From: Aquimarina sp. MAR_2010_214
Lineage (GTDB): Bacteria > Bacteroidota > Bacteroidia > Flavobacteriales > Flavobacteriaceae
Length of the DNA stretch: 64,000 bases
NCBI RefSeq assembly: GCF_002846555.1
Contig: NZ_PJMS01000001.1
Span: forward strand, 2,108,001 to 2,172,000
Reading direction: 5' to 3'
Below the pieces are notes generated by a model. The model searched no databases, was not told the origin of the DNA, and saw only the letters and a program-made list of their open reading frames with translations. The position numbers and the translations under genes are program-made. Positions 24,427 to 32,900 of this stretch are shown in pieces (positions within the stretch are counted from its first letter, which is position 1; the number at the start of each line of letters is the position of its first letter).

Positions 24427-24936
24427 ATGAATAAAATCATACTGCTCTTACTTTTTGTGATGTCTGCTCCACTAAGCTCTTTTGAAACAGTACATAAATT
24501 TTATGTAAGTGTAACTCAAGTAGATTATAATGCAAAACAGCAGTCATTACAGATTATTTCTAGGATTTTTGTTGATGATATAGAAGAACTTCTAAAACAA
24601 CGATACGATGAGTCTACTAATTTGGATAAAGATGAAGAAAGCCCGGGAGTAGATAAAAATTTGACAACATATCTTAATCAAAAACTACGATTTGTAGTGA
24701 ATGGAAAGGAAGTTTCTTTTACATTTTTAGGAAAGGAATATGAAGATGATCTTATCATTTGTTATCTGGAAATAGAAAATATTACATCTTTAGAAACTAT
24801 AGAAATCACAAATCAAGTTTTGATGGATCTTTTTGAAGAGCAACAGAATATTGTTCATGTTAAAAAAGGAAATCAACGCAAAAGCCTTATAATTGAGAAG
24901 GAAAAAGGCATAGAGGTGTTAAAATTTAGTGAATAA
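24427..24936 (+). CDS. DUF6702 family exported protein
   Basis: This 169-residue protein has a signal peptide (MNKIILLLLFVMSAPLSSFE) followed by HKFYVSVTQVDYNAKQQSLQ, ISRIFVDDIEELLKQRY and a C-terminal IVHVKKGNQRKSLIIEKEKG, the pattern of DUF6702 proteins encoded next to M1 peptidases in Flavobacteriaceae. It is probably periplasmic. The three paralogues upstream and the peptidase downstream recur as neighbours of this family, so a shared envelope function is likely, but none is established. Confidence 0.82.
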   Translation: MNKIILLLLFVMSAPLSSFETVHKFYVSVTQVDYNAKQQSLQIISRIFVDDIEELLKQRYDESTNLDKDEESPGVDKNLTTYLNQKLRFVVNGKEVSFTFLGKEYEDDLIICYLEIENITSLETIEITNQVLMDLFEEQQNIVHVKKGNQRKSLIIEKEKGIEVLKFSE

Positions 24937-25000
24937 ATCACTAAACTTTAAAAAAACAATTATTTTGCGAAATCATAACATTAAATTCAAAACCATTACG

Positions 25001-27307
25001 ATGAAAAAAATACTTTTAGTCCTTTCGGTGACTTTTTTGATATCAGGTATTTCATATGCTCAAAATCAAGAAGAGGCTAAAAATGTTCGTGAATTAGGAC
25101 ATACTAATCAGAACAAATTTAAACAAATGTATGACGAGTTTGCAACTCCGAATATGTATAGAACAGGTTCTGGGGCTCCAGGTCCAGCATATTATCAGCA
25201 ACAAGCTGATTATAAAATGGATATTGAACTTGATGATAAAAACAAGAAACTTTCTGGAAAAGAGACAATTACATATACTAATAATTCACCTGATAATTTA
25301 GAATTTCTTTGGGTGCAATTAGATCAGAATATGCGAGCTAAAGACTCTAAGACTCCTTTAATTCAAGCAAATGGAGTTGATCCAGCAACTACCCCTGAAG
25401 GTTTTTTAACTAAATTCCTTGCAGAACCTTTTGATGGTGGATTTAATATTACTGCTGTAAAAGGTAGCAATGGAAGTCCACTTAAATATACAATCAATAG
25501 AACGATGATGCGTATAGAGATGCCTAAAGATTTGGCATCTGGTGAGAAGTTTGTATTCTCAATTGATTGGTGGTATAACATTAATGATCATGTAAATGGT
25601 AGAGGTAGATCTGGATATGAAGAATTCGAAGATGGAAACAGAGCATATGTTATCGCTCAATTTTACCCTCGTATGGCTGTATATAATGATGTTGAAGGAT
25701 GGCAAAACCACCAGTTTTGGGGTAGAGGAGAATTTGCATTACCATTTGGTAACTTCGAAGTAAATATTACCGTTCCTGCAGATCATATTTTGGATGGAAC
25801 CGGAGTATTAGTGAATAGAAAAGAAGTATTTACAAAAGATATGATGAGTCGCTATGAAGCAGCAAAGAAATCATATAATAAACCAGTTGTTATTGTTACC
25901 CAAAAAGAAGCTATAGCAAAAGAAAAGACATTTTCTGAAAATAAGAAAACATGGAAATTAAAAGCCGAAAATGTACGTGACTTTGGTTTTGCTACTTCCA
26001 GAAGATTTATTTGGGATATGATGGCGGTTAAAATTGGAGGAAAAAATATAATGGCTGTTTCAATGTATCCTAAAGAAGGAAACCCTCTTTGGGAAGATTG
26101 GTCAACAAAAGTAGTTGCCAGTACATTAAAATCGTATAGCCGAATGACTTTTGATTACCCTTATCACAAGGCAATCTCTGTACATGCAAAAAATCAAGGA
26201 ATGGAATATCCTATGATTTGCTGGAACTACGGAAGACCAAAACCTGATGGTAGCTATAGCGATCGTGTAAAATATGGAATGATGAGTGTTATTATACACG
26301 AAGTAGGCCATAACTTTTTTCCAATGATTGTAAATAGTGATGAGCGCCAATGGACTTGGATGGATGAAGGTCTTAATACTTTTATACAATACGTTGCCGA
26401 ACAAGATTTTGGAGAATGGTATCCAAAAGCATTAGGACAAGACAAAAAGTATCCATCTCGTCGCGGACCTGCACGAAAAATTGTGCCTTATATGAGTGGA
26501 AATCAAAATTTCCTGTCACCAATTATGTCTCAATCCAATAACATTCACCAATTTGGACCTAATGCCTATTCAAAACCAGCAACAGGTTTAAATATTTTGA
26601 GAGAAACTGTAATGGGTAGGGATCTTTTTGATTATTCATTTAGAACATATGCTCAACGATGGATGTTTAAACACCCAACACCAGAAGACTTTTTTAGAAC
26701 TATGGAAGATGCTTCTGCTTTTGATTTAGATTGGTTTTGGAGAGGGTGGTTCTATACTACAGACTATACAGATATCGGAGTGAAAGAAGTGAAGAAATAT
26801 GTGGTTTCTAAAGAACCAAATAAGGAAGTAAAAGATTATGCAGCTTCTGTAGGTGCTAAAATAGAAGATCTAGGGCCACTTGTATATATGGTAAAAGAAG
26901 GAACTGAAGAATATGAGAAAATCAAAAAGAACGGAAATATTATTAGTGATGCCAAAACCTTAAAAGCATATCTAATGGATAATTTTTCTATAGAAGAAAG
27001 AAAAAAACTTAAAGAACCTAAATTTTTCTATGAAATTACTTTTGAGAAGCCAGGCGGACTTGTAATGCCATTGATTGTTGAATACACTTATGAAGACGGA
27101 ACAAAAGAAACTATAACGTATCCTGCAGAGATTTGGAGAAAGAACGATAGTCAAGTGAAAAGAGCTGTTGCTTCTGAGAAAGCAATTTCTAAGATAGTGG
27201 TTGATCCTAAACAAGAAACCGCAGATATTGATACTTCTAATAACAGTTGGCCAAAAAGAAAGAAACAAGGAAAATTCGAGCAATTTAAAAGCAAAGTGAA
27301 AGGGTAA
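25001..27307 (+). CDS. M1 family zinc metallopeptidase (aminopeptidase-like), exported
   Basis: This is a 768-residue secreted or periplasmic peptidase. ATG 25001 gives a clear signal peptide (MKKILLVLSVTFLISGISYAQ); the frame from GTG 24929 adds 24 residues overlapping the upstream gene and is unlikely. The N-terminal beta-rich domain (KNKKLSGKETITYTNNSPD) is typical of M1 enzymes. The zinc site is VIIHEVGHNFFPMIVNSDER with the third ligand Glu in WTWMDEGLNTF. The substrate-binding GxMEN motif appears as GMEYP, so the usual Asn is missing. The C-terminal region has a basic tail. It probably trims peptides in the envelope. Confidence 0.9.
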   Translation: MKKILLVLSVTFLISGISYAQNQEEAKNVRELGHTNQNKFKQMYDEFATPNMYRTGSGAPGPAYYQQQADYKMDIELDDKNKKLSGKETITYTNNSPDNLEFLWVQLDQNMRAKDSKTPLIQANGVDPATTPEGFLTKFLAEPFDGGFNITAVKGSNGSPLKYTINRTMMRIEMPKDLASGEKFVFSIDWWYNINDHVNGRGRSGYEEFEDGNRAYVIAQFYPRMAVYNDVEGWQNHQFWGRGEFALPFGNFEVNITVPADHILDGTGVLVNRKEVFTKDMMSRYEAAKKSYNKPVVIVTQKEAIAKEKTFSENKKTWKLKAENVRDFGFATSRRFIWDMMAVKIGGKNIMAVSMYPKEGNPLWEDWSTKVVASTLKSYSRMTFDYPYHKAISVHAKNQGMEYPMICWNYGRPKPDGSYSDRVKYGMMSVIIHEVGHNFFPMIVNSDERQWTWMDEGLNTFIQYVAEQDFGEWYPKALGQDKKYPSRRGPARKIVPYMSGNQNFLSPIMSQSNNIHQFGPNAYSKPATGLNILRETVMGRDLFDYSFRTYAQRWMFKHPTPEDFFRTMEDASAFDLDWFWRGWFYTTDYTDIGVKEVKKYVVSKEPNKEVKDYAASVGAKIEDLGPLVYMVKEGTEEYEKIKKNGNIISDAKTLKAYLMDNFSIEERKKLKEPKFFYEITFEKPGGLVMPLIVEYTYEDGTKETITYPAEIWRKNDSQVKRAVASEKAISKIVVDPKQETADIDTSNNSWPKRKKQGKFEQFKSKVKG

Positions 27308-27337
27308 TAATTTGTTCTATTACTAAAGATAAATAAA

Positions 27338-27371
27338 AGCCATCCCGAAGTCTTTTTGGGATGGTTTTTTT
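27338..27371 (+). terminator. Terminator after the M1 peptidase gene
   Basis: CCATCCC (27340-27346) pairs with GGGATGG (27358-27364) across an 11-base loop and is followed by TTTTTT. It separates the peptidase from tatA. Confidence 0.85.
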
Positions 27372-27399
27372 ACACAATATTGATTATATTTGCAATGTT

Positions 27400-27693
27400 A
27401 TGACAACTTTACCTTTATTTATTAGCGGAACCGAAATAGCCTTTATTGTTTTTATATTGGTAATGGTGTTTGGAGCAGATAAAATTCCCGAGATTGCGCG
27501 AGGGTTAGGTAAAGGGATGCGTATAGTTAAAGACGCTACCAATGATATCAAAACCGAGATCACCAAAAGTGCAGAAAAGCACGGTATTGATACCGATATT
27601 CCTACTTCTATTACATCTGATATAAAAAAAGAGATCGATCAGGTCAAAGATGATATTGATAAAGTTACTGGTCCAATAAAACGCAAATTCTAA
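27400..27693 (+). CDS. tatA: Twin-arginine translocase subunit TatA/TatE
   Basis: This 97-residue protein starts at ATG 27400. It has a short periplasmic tip, one membrane helix (EIAFIVFILVMVFGADKIPE), the conserved FGADKIPEIARGLGKGMR hinge and amphipathic helix, and an acidic-basic C-terminal tail. TatA oligomers form the conduit for folded proteins carrying RR signal peptides. The longer frame from 27361 starts inside the upstream terminator and is rejected. No tatC is visible nearby. Confidence 0.88.
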   Translation: MTTLPLFISGTEIAFIVFILVMVFGADKIPEIARGLGKGMRIVKDATNDIKTEITKSAEKHGIDTDIPTSITSDIKKEIDQVKDDIDKVTGPIKRKF

Positions 27694-28023
27694 ATTGCGA
27701 TATCCTTTCGTAAACTTATTTTTTTGTTTATTTCTCCTTGTAAATTCTGATTAATATTCAAAAAAATGAATATTTTTTTGAGATATTTTTATTAGCAAAC
27801 GATTAAACTCCCCGTGAACATTGACTTTTTATAAATTTTTAATATTCTTTTTTAGTCCTATGCAAGCATAATAATGATGTTTTTTGTGATTATATGATAA
27901 TTTAAATGTAAAATATTTGAATATAATTTAATACATTAGTCATGAAGTTATCAAAATGATAATTATTTGTGGTTTTTGCAAAATTACCATTTACACACAA
28001 ACTCTTAAAAGCGTATTCTAAAA
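27694..28023. other. Intergenic, AT-rich, possible weak terminator
   Basis: This 330-bp gap holds one AT-only inverted repeat, AATATTC (27753-27759) and GAATATT (27768-27774), followed by a T run that could end tatA transcription. Otherwise I see no ORF or clear promoter; it presumably contains the promoter of the subtilase gene. Confidence 0.4.
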
Positions 28024-29523
28024 ATGAAAAAAATTACTCTTCTAACCTTAGGACTAATTTTTGTATTTTCTTGCTCTAAAGAAAATCCAAATGAAATTGT
28101 AGAACCAAATTCTGAAATTTCTGAATCTCAAAAAACACTTTCTGTATCAGAAGTTAATAAGTATATCGAAGGCGAATTAAAACAAAATGGTGATGTAAAC
28201 TGGATGAAAGCACCATCGGTTGTGTTGTGGAGTGCTGTAGTACATGGAGGAGAAGTTTTAAGTGTTGGTTATGGAGAAAAAGGAGAAAGTTTCTCTAGCA
28301 AAAAGTCATCTAGACTTAATAAGGCAAGAGAAAATGTATATCATATTATACAGTCTAAAGAGGGAGCGAGTAAATCTAGTTCTGTAGTGTCTGAAGATGA
28401 AATACTTAATGTAACTGATGTGAAAGTTACTAGTTTAGAGACCATTAAATCCTTACAAAAAGCAGATCAAATTCGTTATTTGGATCCAATAGGATACGGT
28501 TTTTACTTGCAAGAAGATATTTCAAACCAACAGAAATCTGCTGGGTGTAGTAAAAGTGGGGAATCTATAAATAGCGGGGATTATAGAGTAATTTCACCTA
28601 ATGCACGATTACCTTGGAATTTTGATGTTCATAAAGTACCACAGGCCTGGAATTATAGTACAGGGGCAGGTATTACTGTTGGTTTGATTGATACAGGAAT
28701 TTCTGCAAGTCAGAATTTACTTGGTAATGGGTTTAACGATGGAGCTTCTAATGGAAGATTTGTACAACGATTTGGAACTTTTATCGACTCTCCATGGTGG
28801 TGGTCTAATAATCTTGATGGCCCAAATGATAAATGTGGTCATGGAACTTCTATGGCATCAGTAATAGCGTCACCACGTAATGATGATTTTATGCCACTAG
28901 GTGTAGCATATAATTGTAACTTGGTTGCTTATAGAGGGACAGAAGATGTGGTGTTAAATGATTATCATGAACGCAAAGGGGTTAGTAATGCTCTAAAAGG
29001 ACTAGGGAAAAGAGGGGATGTTAAAATTATTTCTATGTCTGTTGGATATCCTTGGTCTATAGGTAATGTAAAAGATGCTGTAAAATACGCTTACGGAAAA
29101 GGAAAAATGATAATTGCTGCTGGAGGAACTTCGACTACGTTTACAAATTGGTATGGTGTTATTTTTCCGGCAAGTATGTCAGAGACTGTTGCGGTTACAG
29201 GAATAAAAGATAATGGATATAATCGCTGTAATATCTGTCATGATGGGAGTAAAATTGATTTTACCATCGTAATGCAAAGAGCAGGAGATTCTAATAGAAA
29301 TGTACCCGTATTAGGGTTTAATACAGGAACTCAAGCTTATGTAGGAGGGTCTTCTATAGCAACAGCTACTGCAGCAGGAATCGCAGCTTTGGTATGGGCA
29401 CGTAATCCTAATATATCTAGAAATCAAGTGCTTGATAAGTTAAAGAGAGCAGGGGAATTCTATCCTAATCGTAATTCTAAATTTGGTTATGGTAATATTG
29501 ATGCTTTAAAAGCGGTTCAATAA
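28024..29523 (+). CDS. Subtilisin-like serine peptidase (S8), lipoprotein
   Basis: This is a 499-residue exported protease. The N-terminus (MKKITLLTLGLIFVFSC) ends in a lipobox-like Cys17. A propeptide-like region runs to about 185 and the S8 domain from 200 to 495. The catalytic triad is Asp223 (VGLIDTGIS), His273 (KCGHGTSMAS) and Ser444 (YVGGSSIATATAAG). The residue that normally supplies the oxyanion-hole Asn (AAGN) reads IIAAGGTS, so that Asn appears replaced by Gly. No C-terminal T9SS sorting domain is seen. It converges on the O-methyltransferase gene across a bidirectional terminator. Confidence 0.88.
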   Translation: MKKITLLTLGLIFVFSCSKENPNEIVEPNSEISESQKTLSVSEVNKYIEGELKQNGDVNWMKAPSVVLWSAVVHGGEVLSVGYGEKGESFSSKKSSRLNKARENVYHIIQSKEGASKSSSVVSEDEILNVTDVKVTSLETIKSLQKADQIRYLDPIGYGFYLQEDISNQQKSAGCSKSGESINSGDYRVISPNARLPWNFDVHKVPQAWNYSTGAGITVGLIDTGISASQNLLGNGFNDGASNGRFVQRFGTFIDSPWWWSNNLDGPNDKCGHGTSMASVIASPRNDDFMPLGVAYNCNLVAYRGTEDVVLNDYHERKGVSNALKGLGKRGDVKIISMSVGYPWSIGNVKDAVKYAYGKGKMIIAAGGTSTTFTNWYGVIFPASMSETVAVTGIKDNGYNRCNICHDGSKIDFTIVMQRAGDSNRNVPVLGFNTGTQAYVGGSSIATATAAGIAALVWARNPNISRNQVLDKLKRAGEFYPNRNSKFGYGNIDALKAVQ

Positions 29524-29540
29524 AATAGATAAAATATAAA

Positions 29541-29580
29541 AACATAAGACTGTAATATCTAAACATTACAGTCTTATGTT
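29541..29580. terminator. Bidirectional terminator between convergent genes
   Basis: A perfect 16-bp stem (29541-29556 with 29565-29580; core AAGACTGTAAT / ATTACAGTCTT) closes an 8-base loop. It lies between the subtilase (plus) and the O-methyltransferase (minus) and can serve both. Confidence 0.85.
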
Positions 29581-29590
29581 TTATCAGAAA

Positions 29591-30232
29591 TTATAATACT
29601 CTGCTAATAGTTAACCCATCTCTAATAGGTAATAATACAGTTTCTATTCGCTTATCTTCAACCAAAAGTGTATTGTATTCTAAAAGTGCTTTTGTTGAAA
29701 TATCTTCGTCGTCAACTTTTTCGATTACTTTGCCATTCCACAGTACATTATCAGATAAAATCACACCTCCAGAATTCATTTTATTAATAATCAATTCAAA
29801 ATAAGTAGGGTAATTAGGTTTATCAGCATCTATAAATACCAGATCAAATTTCATATCCAGATTTGGAATAATTTCGGTAGCATCACCAATATGTTGATGA
29901 ATTTGTTTTCCGTAAGGAGAAAGGTCAAAATATTTTCTTTGAAAATCTTCTAACTCCTCATTAATGTCAATAGTATGCAATTCTCCATCTTTTTGCATTC
30001 CTTCGGCTAGACATATAGCAGAATACCCTGTATATGTTCCTATTTCTAATATGTTTTTTGGGTGAATAAGTTTGGATAGCATACTCAAAACACGTCCTTG
30101 ATAAGGGCCGCTAAGCATACGTGGTTGAAGAACTTTTTGGTAAGTTTCTCTCTGAAGTTGTTGTAGTAATTCAGGTTCTTTTTGAGTATGATCTACTACA
30201 TAAGTGTCTAGTGCTTCTGGGATGAAGTGCAT
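29591..30232 (-). CDS. O-methyltransferase family 3 (catechol/caffeoyl-CoA type)
   Basis: The 213 residues show LQPRMLSGPYQGRVLSML, the SAM-binding ILEIGTYTGYSAICLAEG, IDINEEL, and the metal-binding VFIDADKPNYPTYFEL and LSDNVLWNGKV. The family methylates vicinal hydroxyls using Mg2+. It is the last gene of the minus-strand kynurenine cluster (56 bp after ACMS decarboxylase). A catabolic role for it is not obvious, and it may simply be co-located. Confidence 0.88.
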   Translation of the reverse strand: MHFIPEALDTYVVDHTQKEPELLQQLQRETYQKVLQPRMLSGPYQGRVLSMLSKLIHPKNILEIGTYTGYSAICLAEGMQKDGELHTIDINEELEDFQRKYFDLSPYGKQIHQHIGDATEIIPNLDMKFDLVFIDADKPNYPTYFELIINKMNSGGVILSDNVLWNGKVIEKVDDEDISTKALLEYNTLLVEDKRIETVLLPIRDGLTISRVL

Positions 30233-30288
30233 AGTTATTTATTTTTTAGGTATAAAATTAGAATGTTTTATAACGATTTTTGATTTTC

Positions 30289-31386
30289 CTAATGAACTTT
30301 TTCTTTACCTAAAATTTTATCAATCAAATCTTGTTTTGCTTTTTCATTGTCTCCAAATAACCAACGTAAAACATTATCTTCCCAGATATCATCATATTCT
30401 TCTGTAGTTATGATATTTCGTTCCAATGCTAAATCCAGTATTTTTCCAGGATAAGAAGATTGCGGCTCACTTTCCATTTCTCCTAGCGGATATGGATCAT
30501 CTAATCCCATAATAACTTGCCTACTACCTTGTCGTTCTACTGTTAATTTTAATGAATCAGTATCGTGCACCAAAGTGTCAAAGTATATATTAGGATGACC
30601 TACAGCTTTTCGTGGATGCTGTTTTCCTTTAAAAAGGTCCGGTCTTCCATCAAACCCCTGGATACGTCTTCCTAAATTCATTTGTGCTAGTTGCCCTCCA
30701 TGAGCAAAGCAAGTTCTTATATTTGGGTAGCGAGTTTGCATTCCGTTAAGAGTATAAAAGTGATAAGCATCACCACATTGGGCAAGCATCCATACCAAGT
30801 GAAAACGCCAGGAAACATTTTCTAATTTGATCATTTTATCACCATCATAGGGATGAACTTCTATAGCTAATTTATATTTATCTGCTAGTTCAAAAATAGG
30901 GTCATTTTCCTCATCAAAAATACATCGCCATTGGCCAATAGAATCCATAAAATGGGTTGGTAAGCATAGTACATGCATTCCTAATTCTTCTACACAGCGT
31001 TCCATTTCCCATAGTGCGCCATTAATAAACCCTGGATGTATTACAAAACCACAAGAGAACTTATCTGGATGATCTTGTTGTATGCGGGCATTATAATCAT
31101 TTTGAAACCGTAATGCATGCTTCATTTCTTCGAGACGTAAACCATTACCGTATAATTGAGAAAGGTTTAGTACCACTGCATGATCAATTTTATAGCGCTC
31201 CATCCATTCTAGCTTGTCATCCAGAAAAAAGCTAGAGTGAGTAACTGGGCGTTTCCACCCTTTTTGTAACATGTACTTACGTTCATCATCTACCCAAAAA
31301 ATCTCTTTGTCTTTCATGAACTGAGGAATCTCTTCTGGGTACGGCAGTAAATGCGAATGACCGTTTATGCGAAGTTTTCTTTTCAT
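30289..31386 (-). CDS. 2-amino-3-carboxymuconate-6-semialdehyde decarboxylase (amidohydrolase family)
   Basis: This 365-residue metal-dependent decarboxylase of the ACMSD group removes CO2 from ACMS to give 2-aminomuconate semialdehyde. Zinc ligands visible are His10 and His12 (NGHSHLLP), a His in ACFAHGGQL, and the Asp in MGLDDPYPLGE. CLPTHFMDSIG and the AIEVHPYDGD loop fit the family. Placement next to 3-hydroxyanthranilate dioxygenase (48-bp gap) and AMS dehydrogenase makes the assignment much firmer than the motifs alone. It corresponds to NbaD of the 2-nitrobenzoate pathway. Confidence 0.88.
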   Translation of the reverse strand: MKRKLRINGHSHLLPYPEEIPQFMKDKEIFWVDDERKYMLQKGWKRPVTHSSFFLDDKLEWMERYKIDHAVVLNLSQLYGNGLRLEEMKHALRFQNDYNARIQQDHPDKFSCGFVIHPGFINGALWEMERCVEELGMHVLCLPTHFMDSIGQWRCIFDEENDPIFELADKYKLAIEVHPYDGDKMIKLENVSWRFHLVWMLAQCGDAYHFYTLNGMQTRYPNIRTCFAHGGQLAQMNLGRRIQGFDGRPDLFKGKQHPRKAVGHPNIYFDTLVHDTDSLKLTVERQGSRQVIMGLDDPYPLGEMESEPQSSYPGKILDLALERNIITTEEYDDIWEDNVLRWLFGDNEKAKQDLIDKILGKEKVH

Positions 31387-31434
31387 TATAGATGTTATTC
31401 CTATTACTTATACAGGAATCTTTTTAATCGATTA

Positions 31435-31962
31435 TTATTTTTTCTTTTTTGGTGCTTCCATTACACTTCCGCAATTAGAACAAGTGCATTTTGTTTTGTC
31501 ACTATAATATGTGTCAAAAATTATAGGCATATCAGTCTCTATATTATCTAATGCAAACTCTTCTCTATACAATTGTGTATTACAATTTTCACAATACCAC
31601 TCCAAGGCATCCATCATTTTTTCTTCTCGGGGATATTCAATTACCAAACCAACTGTATTTGCTCCTCGTTGTGGAGAATGCGGAACTTTGGGTGGTAATA
31701 GATAAATATCACCTTCTTTGATATGAACATCTTTAGGTTCTCCATTATCTATTATTTTTAATACCATATCGCCTTCTACCTGATAGAAAAACTCTGGTGT
31801 TTCATTATAATGATAATCTTTTCTATTGTTTGGCCCTCCAACTACCATTACGATAAAGTCTCCATCTTTCCATACACATTTGTTGCCAACCGGAGGTTTT
31901 AATAAATGACGATGCTCGTCTATCCAGGCTTTAAAATTTAATGGTGAAACTAGATTGCTCAT
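31435..31962 (-). CDS. nbaC: 3-hydroxyanthranilate 3,4-dioxygenase
   Basis: This 175-residue cupin dioxygenase opens 3-hydroxyanthranilate to ACMS. The iron ligands are His51, Glu57 (HYNETPEFFY) and His95 (PPKVPHSPQRG), the same numbering as in the Cupriavidus enzyme. The C-terminal rubredoxin-like metal site is present: Cys124 and Cys127 (WYCENCNTQ) with Cys161 and Cys164 (CTCSNCG). The full length and an intact second site indicate the bacterial/fungal type rather than the shortened animal type. Confidence 0.96.
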   Translation of the reverse strand: MSNLVSPLNFKAWIDEHRHLLKPPVGNKCVWKDGDFIVMVVGGPNNRKDYHYNETPEFFYQVEGDMVLKIIDNGEPKDVHIKEGDIYLLPPKVPHSPQRGANTVGLVIEYPREEKMMDALEWYCENCNTQLYREEFALDNIETDMPIIFDTYYSDKTKCTCSNCGSVMEAPKKKK

Positions 31963-32090
31963 ATACTTGTTTTAATTTTGATGTGTTGTTTTAATAGATT
32001 CAATACTAGCACTATAGTTTAAACAATTGATTAGTATTTTGTATTAAATTTAATTATTTTGATTGGTATTTAGTAATAATAAATAGTTAA

Positions 32091-32870
32091 CTATAAGGAC
32101 TTTGTCCTTCCTCCATCAACAGGAAGGTTTATTCCGTTGATATAAGATGCAGCCTCTGATGCCAAAAATGCCACAGCATTGGCTATTTCTTTTGGATCGG
32201 CAAATCGTTTAGTTGGGACTTCATTTTTCATAGTATTAGAAACCTCTTCTATGGATTTACCTAGTTTTATTGCTTTATTATTAATAATTTCATTTAATCG
32301 TTCTGTTGCAGTAGCACCTGGTAATATATTGTTTACAGTAATTCCAAATGCACCTAACTCATTAGCTAATGTTTTAGACCAGTTTGCAACTGCACCTCGT
32401 ATAGTATTAGAAACACCTAACCCATTCAATGGTTGTTTTACCGAGGTGGAAATAATATTGATTATTCTTCCATATCCTTCTTTTTTCATTCCAGGTACAA
32501 CAGTTTGTGCGAGGATATGATTACATTTCAGGTGTTGGGTAAAGGCGCGTTCGAATTCTTTTAGAGAGGCATTAAATACTGGTCCTCCAGCAGGTCCGCC
32601 GGTATTATTTATTAAAATATGAAAAACTTGCTGTGCAGCAGAGATTTTTTGTTGTAAACTTTCAGGATTCTGAAAATCTGCTACGATATAATTATGTGAT
32701 TGCCCTTGATCTGTTGCTAATTCTGTTAGAACATGTTGAAGTTTTTCTTCGTTCCGGGCAACTAAAGTGATATTAGCTCCTAATTCGGCCAATTGTTTGG
32801 CAGTTGCTTTTCCAATACCTTGAGTACTTCCGCAAACTAATGCATTTTTATGAGTTAGGTTTAGATTCAT
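32091..32870 (-). CDS. SDR-family protein with atypical active site
   Basis: The 259 residues have a Rossmann fold with CGSTQGIGKATAKQLAELG for nucleotide binding, NNTGGPAGG in place of the NNAG motif, and a normal C-terminal VDGGR. The catalytic YxxxK is absent: the position reads LGVSNTIRGAV after the conserved IINIISTS serine. A subgroup of SDR-like proteins (BKR_like_SDR_like) with imperfect catalytic tetrads is known. It lies within the kynurenine cluster, 30 bp downstream of the aldehyde dehydrogenase, and similar placement in other flavobacteria would suggest a role in aminomuconate metabolism. That role is undefined. Confidence 0.83.
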   Translation of the reverse strand: MNLNLTHKNALVCGSTQGIGKATAKQLAELGANITLVARNEEKLQHVLTELATDQGQSHNYIVADFQNPESLQQKISAAQQVFHILINNTGGPAGGPVFNASLKEFERAFTQHLKCNHILAQTVVPGMKKEGYGRIINIISTSVKQPLNGLGVSNTIRGAVANWSKTLANELGAFGITVNNILPGATATERLNEIINNKAIKLGKSIEEVSNTMKNEVPTKRFADPKEIANAVAFLASEAASYINGINLPVDGGRTKSL

Positions 32871-32900
32871 TATAGATGTTTCTAAAATTTATATTATTAT

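Noticed and set aside
24929..25000. GTG-started extension of the M1 peptidase.
   Set aside because: It precedes a clean signal peptide at ATG 25001 and overlaps the DUF6702 gene end.
27361..27399. Extended N-terminus of TatA.
   Set aside because: It begins inside the terminator stem of the upstream gene and does not fit the TatA N-terminus.
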